Below, piece after piece: positions 33,697 through 45,056 of a stretch of 64,000 bases of DNA (position 1 is its first letter; each line of letters opens with the position of its first letter). The notes under the pieces are model-generated. The model was not told the DNA's origin, did not search any database, and was given only the letters and a program-made list of their open reading frames with translations. Source of the DNA: Spinellus fusiger (lineage: Eukaryota; Mucoromycota; Mucoromycetes; Mucorales; Phycomycetaceae); the NCBI GenBank assembly GCA_025094145.1, contig JALLLS010000107.1:1-64000 (forward strand). Direction: 5' to 3'. A program made the position numbers and the translations under genes.

Positions 33697-33849
33697 CATT
33701 GGGAATATTAGTCACCATGTGAAAACTTTTGAGAAAATTAAGAATAAACATAGAAACACTTCAAATACAAAAGTGAAAAAATAAATGCAAAGAGGAAAGA
33801 AACAGAAGGACAGAGAAATACAAAACCTCAAATGAGGAACTAGGACGTA

Positions 33850-35060
33850 CAGTGGGAGAACAAAAAAATTGGCAATTTTTTTAAAAAGAAATACGATTGA
33901 TTTCATATCATCAATACAGTGTTTTTCTTGTGTCAAGAGAAATATAATGTATTTTCTACTTTAATAAAGCCTATGATATGTTAAAGAAAGGCTCTAGAAT
34001 ACTTATATGTAATTTATTTTTACAATAACATTTAAAGACTACTACAAATTTAGCTTCAATAATGCGTACTCCCACCCTTGTTCTTGATGACTTATTGCAT
34101 TCGTACTGGCATTGTCTCAATCAAAGAATTCCATGTTTTTGGCTCAAAAAAACCCCAAGTTTCTTGAATTATGGTTTTGAGATTGTCCATCTTGAAAAAA
34201 CCGTTGCATCTCTCCTGGACCTTGTTTTTCATTTGCATCCAAAGGTTTTCAATGGGGTTCAAATCGGGTGATTGAGCAGGCCACTCTAAACTATCAATTC
34301 TTCTCTCCATTTTCCAATCACTTGCTACAATACTTTTGTGAGTGGGTGCTCCATCTTTCATCAATATCAAGTGGCACTCTAGATCCTAGAAACGTAGCAA
34401 TGACTCTATAGACTTTATTGACAAAATCAACAGCCTTTCGTTCATCCTTCTCAAGCATCACTAGTTCTGACTTTTCACCATGACGAATAGCTCCCCAGAC
34501 CATGACTGAGGATCTTCCACTCTTGAATGTGGGAGCAAGACAATATTTTTTGTAAGCTTCTCCATCCTTACGCCAAACCTGAACCACTCGACTGTTCTTG
34601 CCAATTTCGAAACTACTTTCGTCAGTCCATATAACTTTTTTCCACATGTCAATGGTCTAGTGGAGATGTTCTTTGGCAAACTTGAGTCTTCTTTCTTGAT
34701 GTGTTTCATTCAAAAAAGGTTTTTTCTTTGCCACTCGGCTCAATATACCCTCTTTATGCAGTACACGTCTAATAGTGTGCTTGCTGCATTCTTCAGGTAT
34801 TGCTGCAACTATTTCACTTAAAGTCATTTGTCTGTTCTTGCCAATAACTTTCAGAAGGTGTTGTATTCCTCTTTCATTGAATATTTTGGGTCTTCCCGAA
34901 CCCTCTTGGCGTTTAGTAGTTCCTCTTGTCTTCTGTTGATTTAGAACATTGTAGATTGTTCTCCGCTTTACTCCAGTTCTTTCAGCTATTTCCTTTACTT
35001 TCATATTTGCTTGTCAAAAATTACCAATGGTAAGTTTTTGATCGTCTGCTAGTTACATTG
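33850..35060 (-). mobile_element. Tc1/mariner-like element, near-complete
   Basis: Left end CAGTGGGAGAAC after TA (33848-49). The right end is uncertain: a weakly matching subterminal TTGGTAATTTTT sits near 35020 and a TA near 35060. It carries the transposase at 34092-35004 on the minus strand. Inserted between the two halves of an IS630-like transposase relic. Confidence 0.55.
34092..35004 (-). pseudogene. Tc1-like transposase with one nonsense codon and one frameshift
   Basis: From ATG 35004: helix-turn-helix region (MKVKEIAERTGVKRRTIYNV, GSGRPKIF, HTIRRVLHKEGI). A TAG at 34659-34657 interrupts it; the same frame then resumes as WTDESSFEIGK, KSGRSSVMVWGAIRHG. Near 34385 the frame shifts to LMKDGAPTHKS, WPAQSPDLNPIENLW. 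The Asp of WTDE, Asp of MKDGA and Glu of NPIE form the DDE triad, so the catalytic residues are still present. With only two disabling changes, loss is fairly recent. Confidence 0.82.
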
Positions 35061-35132
35061 TAAAATAAATATGGATATACTTTTATTAAGAAGAAAGGAA
35101 GAAAACTGCTACAAGTGTCTCTTATGTAAGAT

Positions 35133-35640
35133 ATGAAATATATCAGATCTCTAAAAAGAAAAAAGAAAAAAGAAAAAAGAAAGCCATTTTTCCTGTCCCT
35201 CCACTGTACAACTGATATTTATATCACTAGAACGGTGACAGGGCACTATTTGAGCTATTTAAAGGCTACTCTTGATGAAATGGACAAGTATCCAGAAATG
35301 ACAAAACATTACGTTGTCATGAATAATGCTCCTATCTATAGCTCAACTGATATAGGAAAATACATTCACACTCAAGGATAATGGTATGTATATCTTTCTC
35401 TATATTCTCTTGAACTGAATTTTATTGAACAGTTATGGTCTGTTGTCAAGAGTAAAGTTAAGCAAAATAAGTTTCTGGAAAAAGAATAACTTATTACTAG
35501 AATTAGTGAGGCATATAATAGCTTATATTTAAGTGATTTCAAAGATTATGTTTCTCATTCTGTTAAATGCTTTGGCAAATGTCTCAACAAGGAAAGGCTA
35601 TGACAAAAAAAACATTGATGTAAGAAAAAAGTGGCTTAAT
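35133..35640 (+). pseudogene. IS630/pogo-like transposase, 3' fragment
   Basis: Reads TVTGHYLSYLKATLDEMDKY, HYVVMNNAPIYSSTDIGKYI, a stop, LELNFIEQLWSVVKSKVKQN, a stop, and YLSDFKDYVSHSVKCF. The second catalytic Asp (normally MDNAPIH) is Asn, so it is dead. Probably the other half of the 32.6-33.1 kb fragment. Confidence 0.65.
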
Positions 35641-35886
35641 GCAATGCAATTACATTTAGAGAAGCTAAAATTGGATAAGACATTCAATATCATTCTTTTA
35701 ACGTTGTATAGATAAATAAAGGAGTCTTTAAAGTTATTAACAATAAGCTAAGCAAAATAGTATAGTATGCATCTCTTTTAGAAGAGAATATATCTTTTTT
35801 AGATGGTTTCTTTCTTTGTTTCACATATATTGCCTGTAGACCCTGAAAAGATGTCGTCATTTCCATCTCCATGGGTTAATTTTGAT
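35641..35886. other. AT-rich spacer before the LINE
   Basis: No gene. Ends with the LINE target-site duplication at 35887-35902. Confidence 0.5.
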
Positions 35887-35953
35887 ACAATCTCCAACTC
35901 TCCAGCATTTAATCACCATCATATATCGCCACCACACAAGCATTTTTTTTGAC

Positions 35954-36859
35954 ATGATTGAGAAAACAACGCCATGGAATGGCATTAATAAAAATGTTAC
36001 TGGACCAAGGCCGTTTATTCGTCACCCTAATAAGGCACTTCATATCTTCACGGCTCCTGGCTGTGAGTCTCTTCGCCATGTGGACCCTGTTACGTCTGCA
36101 TGGGCTTGCACAATGCACCCTGAGTGTGTTGTATTCAACTTTGGCAAACAGGCCAAGTCTCAAGACATTGCCCCAGTCTTGATCCACCAACTGGGTGCAG
36201 TGGTTGCAATTACTACACGTTACACCAGAGCCAAGGACCTCATACAAGAGGTCATATTCAAGGACCCTGAGATGCGCCTTAAGGCCACCTCTGAAGGTGT
36301 GTCCTTTAACAACATGAGGGTCGTTGCTTCTGCTGGGCTTGACTCAGACGCCAACCTGGTAAAGTTCAACCTATACCAGATCCCCAGTTGCCACCCCAAG
36401 AGAGATTTGCAGGTACCCATTGTCGAGGCATTCCAGCCTTATGGCAAGGTTGTGCACCTTTGTGCTTACGTGGATGAGCACAAGATTTTCCGAGGTGAGG
36501 CCTCAGTTCTTCTGGACATCTCTGATGTGGACAATGTCCAACCCCTTTGCTGCTTTCTCCACCTTGGAGGCTCCATCAGTGCCCCTGTCGAGATCTGTGC
36601 CAAGGGCATCCCACCCTACTGCCGGTACTGCTGCCAGGAAGGGCACCTGAAAAAAGACTGTGAGGTACGTCCTGCTCTTGCTCCCTGCTGCCACACATGT
36701 GGTATAGCTGGCCACAAGGCCAACGATTTGGAATGCCCCTCTCACCCAGAGACCAGGGCTGCTGAAGAGGCCGCTGCAGAACAGCGTGCCAAGGAGATTG
36801 CTGCTGCAGAGGCAGATCGTGCCGCCAAGAAGGCCACCAAAGAGGTAGCTGCTACCACC

Positions 36860-36891
<32 letters not shown>

Positions 36892-37273
36892 CAACGGGGA
36901 TGCCATGGACATGGACATGGACATTGCCCTGACAAAGCAGGTTTTGGAGTCTCTCTCTCAGGAGGAGACTGCCAAATTAAAGGTGTCCATGGAGATGGAC
37001 AGTGAGATGTATGACGCCTCTAACACCAGCACCAGCAACAGTATGTGGGCTCCCCACAACACTGAGCATCGTCTCCGCCTTTGTGAGGCTGTGATTGCCA
37101 TGCGCAGGAACGCCACCACCACCACCAACACCAAATCCATCACCAACACCACCACCAAGACCACTTCCTATGGAACTTGTTCCCAGAAATCTGTGTCTGC
37201 CATTCTTTTGCCTGCTTCTTCCTCCTCTTCTTCCACTGCTGATCCCACCAAGGTCAATGCCATGGAATTATGA
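35954..37273 (+). CDS. LINE ORF1, gag-like protein with two zinc knuckles
   Basis: Uninterrupted 439-codon frame starting at the first ATG inside the element (MIEKTTPWNGINKN). The N-terminal half is a globular RNA-binding-like region; CRYCCQEGHLKKDC and CHTCGIAGHKANDLEC (about residues 216-250) are two CCHC-like knuckles. An Ala/Glu/Lys coiled-coil stretch and Thr/Asn-rich low complexity follow (TTTTTTTNNNNNNN). It likely coats the RNA for retrotransposition. The stop TGA overlaps the ORF2 start as ATGA (37270-37273). Still intact, unlike ORF2. Confidence 0.85.
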
Positions 37274-40200
37274 GTGTTGGCCCTATCCAATTAGGGACCC
37301 TCAATGTGAGAGGGCTCTCCTCACTTGTACATAGTTGTTCTTCTCCTAAGTCACTCCTTATCTGCTATCTTCATTCCCTCTCCCCTCCTCTGTCACTTCT
37401 TGCTTTGCAGGAAACCCATGCCACCCCCAAACACCACTCCTCAACCAACCTTCTCTTCCAAGCCCAGTCTAGTCTATGGACAAAGCACTGTGGCCTTGTC
37501 TCTTTTCACACTCATTTACTACTAACCCACTTGCACACTTCTGCTGATAATAGGATCCTTGCTGTTCAGGTCTCACACACCAAAAACTGCATTGATCCAT
37601 TTATTGTAGTGGTAGTCTATAGACCCACAATATACAGCAAATGCCATCCTTTTTTCCTGTCACTTGTTTTGACACTCACCTCACTTTCTTCCTCAGTCCC
37701 AACATTTGTTCTTGGCGACTTCAATGCCAACCTCCACCAATGCACAGCCTTCACTGGTGAATGGCTAGTGTATCAGCATCAACACTTTCTTGACGCCATC
37801 ACAGCACCACTCTCAGCACCACTACCCACCTTCCACAACAGTCGTTCTTGGACATGCATTGATTACATTCTTTGACCCACCACTATTGCCACTTCTGCAC
37901 CAGAAGTTCTTTTTGTCAACCCAAGTTGGACTGACCATAGTCTGCTTGTAGTTTTGATCTCTCTGTCTTGCCCCTCTGGACCTGGTGTCTGGAGATTCAA
38001 CACGGTGTACCTGGATCACAATGAGTTTGAGGATTTGTTAGTGGATCTGCTAGATTGTGCTTCCTTTCTTCTTCCTGTAGATGTCTCTGCTGGTTGTTGC
38101 TGGGATTTGCTCAAGCAAGCCATCAGGCATCTTTCCTTGGCCTATGCCAAGAAGTATCAACGTCACTGTTGGTCAGTGGAGCGTCAGCTCAACCATACTT
38201 GCACCCAACTTCTTTCTTCATCGCCCTCTCTGGATCTTTCTAGTGTTGAGGCTGACCTTGCCAATTTACAGCAGACCCAAACTGCCAATCTTGCCCAGCG
38301 TGCTGGTGTCAAGTGGTGTGAACAGGGCAAGCAATCCAATTCCTATTTTTTTAGGACTATCAAACAAAGAACAACTGCAAAGTCCATTACCTTGCTTTGG
38401 GATCCTGTTTCTGGTGACCTTTTTTCCTCAATGGCAGATATGCTTGGGCATGCATGCCAATTCTACCAAGACCTGTACACTGAGGACCCCATTGACTTTG
38501 TCTCTGGTGAGTCTTTGCTCAACAACATTCCTTCTTCTGCTCTTTTGTCTGCTTTGTCTTCTGCCTCTCTGCTTGACAAGATTGCTCTTGAAGAGATCCT
38601 GTTTATTTTGAACAATACACCCAGCAACTCGAGCCCTGGTTTGGATGGACTTCCCTATCCCTTGTGGAAAAGGTTGTTCAGACATTCCTTTGTGCAAGAG
38701 TTGGCTCAACAGGTGTATCAGGATGCATTGTTTGGTGTTTTTCCTTCTTCTTGGTTGGAAACGGTGTTGATACTTTTACCAAAGGCTGGTGACCCTTCTC
38801 TTTTGAAGAAATGGCGTCCCATTTCACTTATCAACTGTGATGCTAAGATCTTCACCAAGATCATCACTTTCTCGACTTTGGTTTTGTCTCGGCCCTCTGA
38901 TTACTCCCTATCAAACGGGTTTCATGGCCAATCATTTTATTGCTGGCTGGTTTGCTAACACGCCTTGTTATGCAACATGCCCAATTGGCAAAGGATCCTG
39001 GTGTTGCTCTCTTGCTGGATCAAGAGAAGGTGTACAATTGGGTACATCCAGGGTATCTTTGTTTGGTGCTCTCTCGTTTTGGTTTTCCTGTGGTCTTTGT
39101 GGACACTGTGTGCTTGTTGTTTTTCTCAACCAAGATTCATGTCAATTTGAATGGCTTTGTGTCCTCCCCGTTCCCTCAGGGTTGTGGGTTGCAACAAGGA
39201 GATCCTCTCTCCCCTCTTTTATTTAACCTTGCCTTTGAGCCATTGCTCCGCACCATTCTTGCTTCCTCTTCTCTTTGAGGCTTCTGTTTTGGTGTTCCTC
39301 TGTTGTCCTCTGTTGCTCTTCTGGTTCCGCCTCCTCCCTTGAAGGCATTGGCTTATGCTGATGACCTTCTGGTTTTCCTTTTGTCTCCTGGTGAGCTTGC
39401 TTCTCTTCTTGAGATTCTCTCAGTGTTTGGCCTGGCATCTAATGCTCAGGTCAACCTCAGCAAGACCGTTGCGGTTGCTCTTTCAGGGCATTTCGTTCCC
39501 AACTGGGGTCCTGTGCTGGATGCCTCTGACATATCATGTTGCCATGATAGTCATGCAGTCCATGCTGTCTGTTACCTTGGCTTTCCTCTGTTGTCACACC
39601 CAACCCAGTTGGATCACTTCTGTTTGGCTCTTCTGGAGAAGTTGGAGAGGCAATGCAACATCATGTCACAGCGTCACCTTTCTGTTCAGGGTAAGAGCCT
39701 TGTGGCCAATTCCTTGCTCCTCATCACTCTCTGGCATGTCCTATATGTGACCCCTGCTCCCATCTCTTTCTTTGCTGCTGTCCGTGGACTTGTTTGTGGA
39801 TACCTTAACCTCAGTTTTGGTAGTCCTGGGTGGGATCTGTTGTGCCAACCTCGTAGGCATGGTGGCATTGGTTTGTTAGACCCTGCCAGTCAGCAAAAGG
39901 CTCTCCAATTATGTTGGATCCTTCCTCTCTTAACCAACTCTTCTTCTTTTTCTTCTTCGTCTACTACTACTACTTCTTTTGTACGTAGCTACTTAGATTT
40001 TCTTCTGCCTCTGTACTTCCAAGCACCTTCTGCCTCTGTTGCTCTTCTGTTTCCTTGCCATCTGCGTAACTGTCCGTCTTCTCTGCGCCCAATTCATTGT
40101 GGTTGCTCTTCTTTGCCTGTGTCTTCTCTCCCAATGCATGTTAGTATGGATGCTCTTACCCTGCTAACATTGCCTCTGTCCACTGTTTGGGGTTTCCTTC

Positions 40201-41216
40201 CACCTTTTATTGCACCCAAGCTCAACTTTGCCAAGGTGTTTGTCTTCCACACTTTCGAACTGGATAGCTTTGGTTGTCTATGCCGGAAGCATATTGTGCA
40301 ATTGGGTTTTGCAAAGTATTGCATCCTTTCTTTCTTCCATGCTCTGGACTCTGGGCAAATTGTGCTCTGGCCATGGTTCTTGTCTGACTTTGTGCTGGCA
40401 TCTTCCACCTCTCCACCATCCACTGGCTTTTCTTCTCTTTTGGAGATTATACAAATTAACAAGCAAAGTCTGGTCAAGGCCCACACCTCTTCTCTTTGCC
40501 ACCACTTGCTGCCTCCTTTGTCTTCTCATTCTCCTTCTGCAGTTGTGTGGAAGCGTTTCTGGCATCTTTGGATCCCTCACAACACTTGCACTGTTTGGTG
40601 CAAAGCTCTTTGGGGTTGTTTGCCCACTTGCAGCAGAATGCACCATGTCTTGCCTGTCCAATTTCCTTCTCCCCTTTGCTTGTTCTGTTCTGCTTTGGTA
40701 GAAGACCAGGATCATTTTCTGTTTCTCTGTTCTGGGAAGAGGTGTGTGTGGAGTGTTGTTCTCTCTTGTTGGTGTTGTTACAAATAAGGAAAAATTCTGT
40801 CCCTAGAAGCTAGAGAAGGGAAGATTATTGTCTGTGCATTTTTTATAGAGAATGTTATTGAAAATTAGTCTTGTATCAGACATACCTTAGAAGAAGAAGT
40901 GTATAAGTAGTCTTTGGATTTTGAAGAATTAAGTCTTTGAGAAATATACTTTTACCTACTTAACACACCTCTTGTTTATTTGGGCTTTTGAACAGTGTCC
41001 TTCTTGGCATCTCAAGGATGTCTAATCTTTGCTGTCTTCTTGTTGTCCTCCTTCTCTGCCAGACGCTGACCTTGGTGTTCTGGTTGTGGCCGCTACAGTG
41101 CAGGCAATTTGGCGTGCCCACTGGGCTTTTATTTTTGACTCTGCTCTTTTTCTCCCTGGTGTTGTGGCAAGTAAGGCTTCTTCTTTGGTGGTGGCTCTGC
41201 AGTCCATGGTGTCTTG
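37270..41216 (+). pseudogene. LINE ORF2, endonuclease/reverse transcriptase, disabled
   Basis: Starts at the ATGA overlap. AP-endonuclease part: IQLGTLNVRGL, LLALQETHA, VVVYRPTI, TFVLGDFNANLHQ, then a TGA at 37873-37875, and WTDHSLLVV after it. Reverse transcriptase: NSSPGLDGLPYPLWK, LILLPKAGDPSLLKKWRPIS, TPYQTGFMANHFIA, LDQEKVYNWVHPGYL, PQGCGLQQGDPLSPLLFN, ALAYADDLLVF. Frame changes near 38875 and 38943, a TGA near 39276 and the solo LTR at 40776-40994 break it. The catalytic YADD is intact. C-terminal sequence resumes after the LTR to about 41216. Confidence 0.88.
40776..40994 (+). mobile_element. 219-bp solo LTR with 4-bp target duplication, inserted in LINE ORF2
   Basis: Begins TGTTACAAATAAGG and ends GGGCTTTTGAACA. 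Direct repeats GTGT at 40772-40775 and 40995-40998. A second copy at 44106-44325 has its own 4-bp duplication ATAT, which fixes the ends independently. Too short for coding; interpreted as a solo LTR or short non-autonomous LTR element. Confidence 0.82.
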
Positions 41217-41405
41217 AAGTGTGCTTTTTCTTCCTTCCTTCCTTTTTCTTTCTTTCTTCTATCATGTATTATCCATTTTAACTAGTTTCTTTCTTCCTTT
41301 CCTTTTGCTCGGTCCACGTGACCTTTATTATTATTTAAGTGCCGCACGACATAACGTGTAGGCCTAGTCAATAAAGAATACAAAAAAAAACAATCTCCAA
41401 CTCTC

Positions 41406-41718
41406 TTTTACTTTAGCTTTCTTTTTTTTTGGATTGATTTTATGCAAGCTTATTTGTGACTAACCTCCATCAACCACTTCTTTGGCTTCTCCATAAACTC
41501 TTCAAGTTTAAATAATTCTCATGGGTCATCAACTATGACTGTAATAAGGAAGACTTGGAGTGTTAACAAGTATTATTAGTATCTTCTTGTTACTGCTTGG
41601 CAGGAGCATGATGAGTGCATCATTAGCAAATTGCTATCTGTCTGTTTCTTTTATATATATATATATAAACATATCCATAAAACAATATCAACAATTGACA
41701 ATGCTATGATTTTTTTAT
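41406..41718. other. Spacer after the LINE
   Basis: No gene recognised; a (TA)n run lies at 41652-41668. Confidence 0.45.
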
Positions 41719-42849
41719 TTACTTTGATCGTTGTACTGGTGCGTTATGACAATAAAACTTCTCAACTTCATTCTTTTCCAAGAGCTGATATTGAGAAAGA
41801 AGCTCCACACTACCACCATGGTCAATTACAATTTTACAAATTCTGGTGTATGCTATCAAGTAATTGCTGATATCTTCAGAGGACGTTGATAGACCAGCAT
41901 AGTCAATTATTACAAGTTGTACTGGTTGTTGTAAGTAATGCAGTTGACTTGTTAGACCAGTGATGTCTCCATGACATCCTTTTAATGGAGAGAGGATGGT
42001 TTGAAATGGTGATGAATCTCGGTCCAAGATTGCATCATTTGCCATGCAGTATGGGCTTACATACACCTCTTGACATTTCATCCAATAATTCAATTTATCA
42101 ACCATTAGTTGAAGTAGGCAAGTGTGGGAAATATCAGTTATGTTGGATATTGATTTCTGTGCATAACCAATACTGATAATCTCAGAACTTGCTTGTATGT
42201 GTTACCAGTAAGAAGATAGAGAGTCACTTGTCTCAACCAAAAAATCCCGTATCTCTTTGTAGATAATCCAGAGATGTCTTCCATATGTTGTTTTTCCATT
42301 TACTTTCATCTTATCAAGAGGTCCCCATATTCTTGATTGCCCAACCCAGTATTGAAGCTGGGTTTTGTTACAATGCTGATCAATATTTGGGAACACTTCT
42401 GCCATCATTTCATACTGCAGCTTTGATATAACAAATTCTTTTATAAAGCAGGTTGTATTGGCTGGATCAACACTGCTGGCAATGGTTTTTATTATATGCA
42501 ACAGCCAATTTTTGCAGTATGGAACAACATGGCCCTCAGATTTGCACTTTTGCCCATAAGAAGTTTTGTTGCTGTCATCTTGTTGTTGATTGTCATCATC
42601 ATTGTTATTGATATTGTTCAATAATTTATCCATTGGTGAAAGAATAGGCGTTGGCAGATAACTTATATAGATAAATGGATCACGTTCATGGACATCCAAG
42701 CCAATTGCTGTTGGTCAAAAAGAGTCTTGATCACGAATATAAATAGCAATAAATCCCGAGTCTTGAAGTTTTTGTTTTGCTATTTTTCTATTTTCTTCAG
42801 TAGGCTTGTAACCTAGCACCAGACATGAAGCTTGTCCTAATGTCAACAT
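41719..42849 (-). pseudogene. Unrecognised protein pseudogene, probably mobile-element derived
   Basis: From ATG 42849 (MLTLGQASCLVLGYKPTEEN) the minus strand reads ~375 residues. It is broken by a TGA near 42717 (RDQDSF-stop-PTAIGLDV), a TAA near 42203, and at least one frame change before 42105. Visible: Asn/Asp/Gln-rich run after PMDKLLNN; NWLLHIIKTIASSVD; FIKEFVISKLQYEMMAEVFP; WVGQSRIWGPLDKMK; and later MVDKLNYWMKCQEVYVSPYC, VQLVIIDYAGLSTSSEDISN. I cannot assign a family. It lies between the LINE and the AT-rich island, amid other mobile elements. Confidence 0.45.
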
Positions 42850-44101
42850 AGTGAGAATGAGTGAAACAAAAAAAAATGTTGGCACTTGTCCCCTTTAAAT
42901 AAAGATATGTCCTGGTGTAACAGGTATGTGTTTCAGTTTAATAAAAATATGTATGGTTGGGTAAAGAGATAACTCTGGAGACACACAGGACCTTGGGGAA
43001 AGGCTGGGTGCTCTTGTACATTAAGTGGGGAACTTTACTCTCTACTACTGCAAGAAAGTATGAGGGATATCTAAAATTGGTTAATACAATAAAAAGATTC
43101 TGGATATAAATATATGTTTTGGATATCTAAATTTAAATTGTATTGAATACTAATTATTTAGATAAAAAATATCTATTTAAATCTTCTACACATAATTTGT
43201 TTTTATATTATTAAATTATAAACCATATCTTTTTTCAGGATAATATAGTATTTTTTATATTTTTCTATATAATAGGATATTTATTATTAATATAAATTAA
43301 GATATATATATATTATTTGGAATACCAGACCATAAAAAGATGGTGCTTATTTAAAAGATGTTATACAAAATTCTAATGATAATAATCCTTTAAAGTTTTT
43401 CTGTATAAAATGACTTAAATATACTTAGGTTTCTACCAAATAATAGACCAAGTAAAAGTATAAAGATTTGAAGAAATATTTTATCTGATAATTTAAGTTA
43501 AATTGAATATAAGAATATTATTGATACTATAAAAAATGTTGAAGTTTCTTCTGTTAATAGATGTACCTATAATATTCCAAATTTTGAATACTTACTTTAG
43601 GTAAAAGTTAAAGATAATATCTAAAAGTTGTTTTATAATCTTTGTATAGGTATTGAATATTATTATCTAATTCTTAAAATGGAAAAATTGAATTTAATAT
43701 ATTAAATAAAATACCTTTCTAATAATATTATTGATGGAAGATAATTATAAAAAAGTATATCAAAAACTTTATACTATATTTATTAAATATATCTTTAATA
43801 GTGATAATAAAAATAATTATTTAAATGTTGAATATATATAAAAAAAAAGAATAATCATTACATTGATCTAAATGTAGTAGTAGAATTGAAGAAAGATATA
43901 GCTAAAAAATTGGGTTATATAATACCTCATATTATTGTCTAGCTTACTAAAAAAATGAAGAGTTCTATGGTGTTATTGTTATTGATAATAAAATATTAAA
44001 GATTATATGGATTTATAATTTAATTAATAGAACATCTTGGATAGATTTGAATTTAAATAAAAAAGATACATATAATATCTTTAAAAATAATATAATGTTT
44101 C
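42850..44101. other. Extremely AT-rich island, left part
   Basis: From about 43070 A+T is roughly 85% or more. Short frames rich in Lys/Asn/Ile/Tyr occur (for example about 43945-44120 plus: EFYGVIVIDNKILKIIWIYN) but stops are frequent. A segment at 42958-43050 matches an insert at 59335-59440 (shared AGGACCT[TC]GGGGAAAGGCT). No family recognised. Confidence 0.5.
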
Positions 44102-44105
44102 ATAT

Positions 44106-44325
44106 TGTTCAAAAGCCCAAAAAACAAGAGGTGTGTTAAGTTGGCAAAAGGTATATTTCTCAAAGACTTAATTCTTCAAAATCCAAAGACTACTTATACA
44201 CTTCTTCTTCTAAGGTATGTCTGATACAAGACTAATTTTCAATAGCATTCTCTATAAAAAATGCATGGACAATAATCTTCCCTTCTCTAGCTTCTAGGGA
44301 CAGAATCTTTCCTTATTTGTAACAA
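44106..44325 (-). mobile_element. Second copy of the 220-bp solo LTR
   Basis: Reverse complement of 40776-40994 with roughly ten differences; flanked by ATAT at 44102-44105 and 44326-44329. Inserted into the AT-rich island. Confidence 0.82.
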
Positions 44326-44329
44326 TATT

Positions 44330-45056
44330 AATGAATAATATAATGATAATAAAACACATTTTAAAAAAAATAATTATTATAAATGATGTAAAAATATAAT
44401 AAGAAAATCCTACTTTACCCCAGAATTAAGGATATTATTAAATACATAAAAAAAGATGATATAAAAATTTTTAAGGTAACTGTTGTAAGACTACTTCCAA
44501 AAATGGATGTTTGCCATTTGTGTCCCTGAACAACCAAAAAAGGAAGATGACAAAAGGCATTAGTGATGCACAAGCAGCACAAAATACTCTTGCATTACAT
44601 CATTGACACTCTTGCATCATATCATCAGAACGTACATATTATATTATAGCTTATAGCAGTAGAATAGTAATAGAAAATAAGTATAAAAGAAGTGTATATT
44701 TAAATGAATAAATAGCAGAGTTTAACCACACATTAACTGGCCAGATTCCTTTGATACTCAAGATCAAAGATGACATAACATTGATTTGTAACCTATATTT
44801 GCCAAATGTGGATTATATAGAAAAAATAATTGACTTTGAAAGTAATAGGCTATTTTATTATTTTATACTATATAATGTTAATGGGTCTATAATCTACAAA
44901 GGAAAAAATATGAATTTTATAAGCATTCAAAAAAAATCATTACTAATAGTAAGATTTTGATTAGTTTAATTAAAAACAATATGAAATATATATATTAGTA
45001 GAATTATCATCAGTAATATATAATACAGATATTCTGTTAATGAATTTGAATATAAG
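44330..45056. other. Extremely AT-rich island, right part
   Basis: Continues the island after the LTR. A short plus frame (44751-44960) is Ile/Asn/Lys-rich without recognisable similarity. Ends at the 577-bp LTR. Confidence 0.45.

Larger units (their letters stand above)
35887..41405 (+). mobile_element. Full-length non-LTR retrotransposon (LINE) with 16-bp target-site duplications
   Basis: Body 35903-41389, bounded by identical 16-bp copies ACAATCTCCAACTCTC (35887-35902 and 41390-41405). The 3' end reads AATAAAGAATAC followed by a nine-A tail. Carries ORF1 (zinc-knuckle) and ORF2 (endonuclease plus reverse transcriptase). ORF2 is disabled and interrupted by a 219-bp solo LTR. Exact target duplications and poly(A) indicate target-primed insertion of a complete copy. 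Confidence 0.92.

Noticed and set aside
34062..34271. Plus-strand frame over the Tc1 element
   Set aside because: Antisense of the transposase DLNPIENLW region.
43070..45056. Viral or plasmid-like insertion in the AT-rich island
   Set aside because: No polymerase, capsid or replication motif is visible; composition alone is not evidence.
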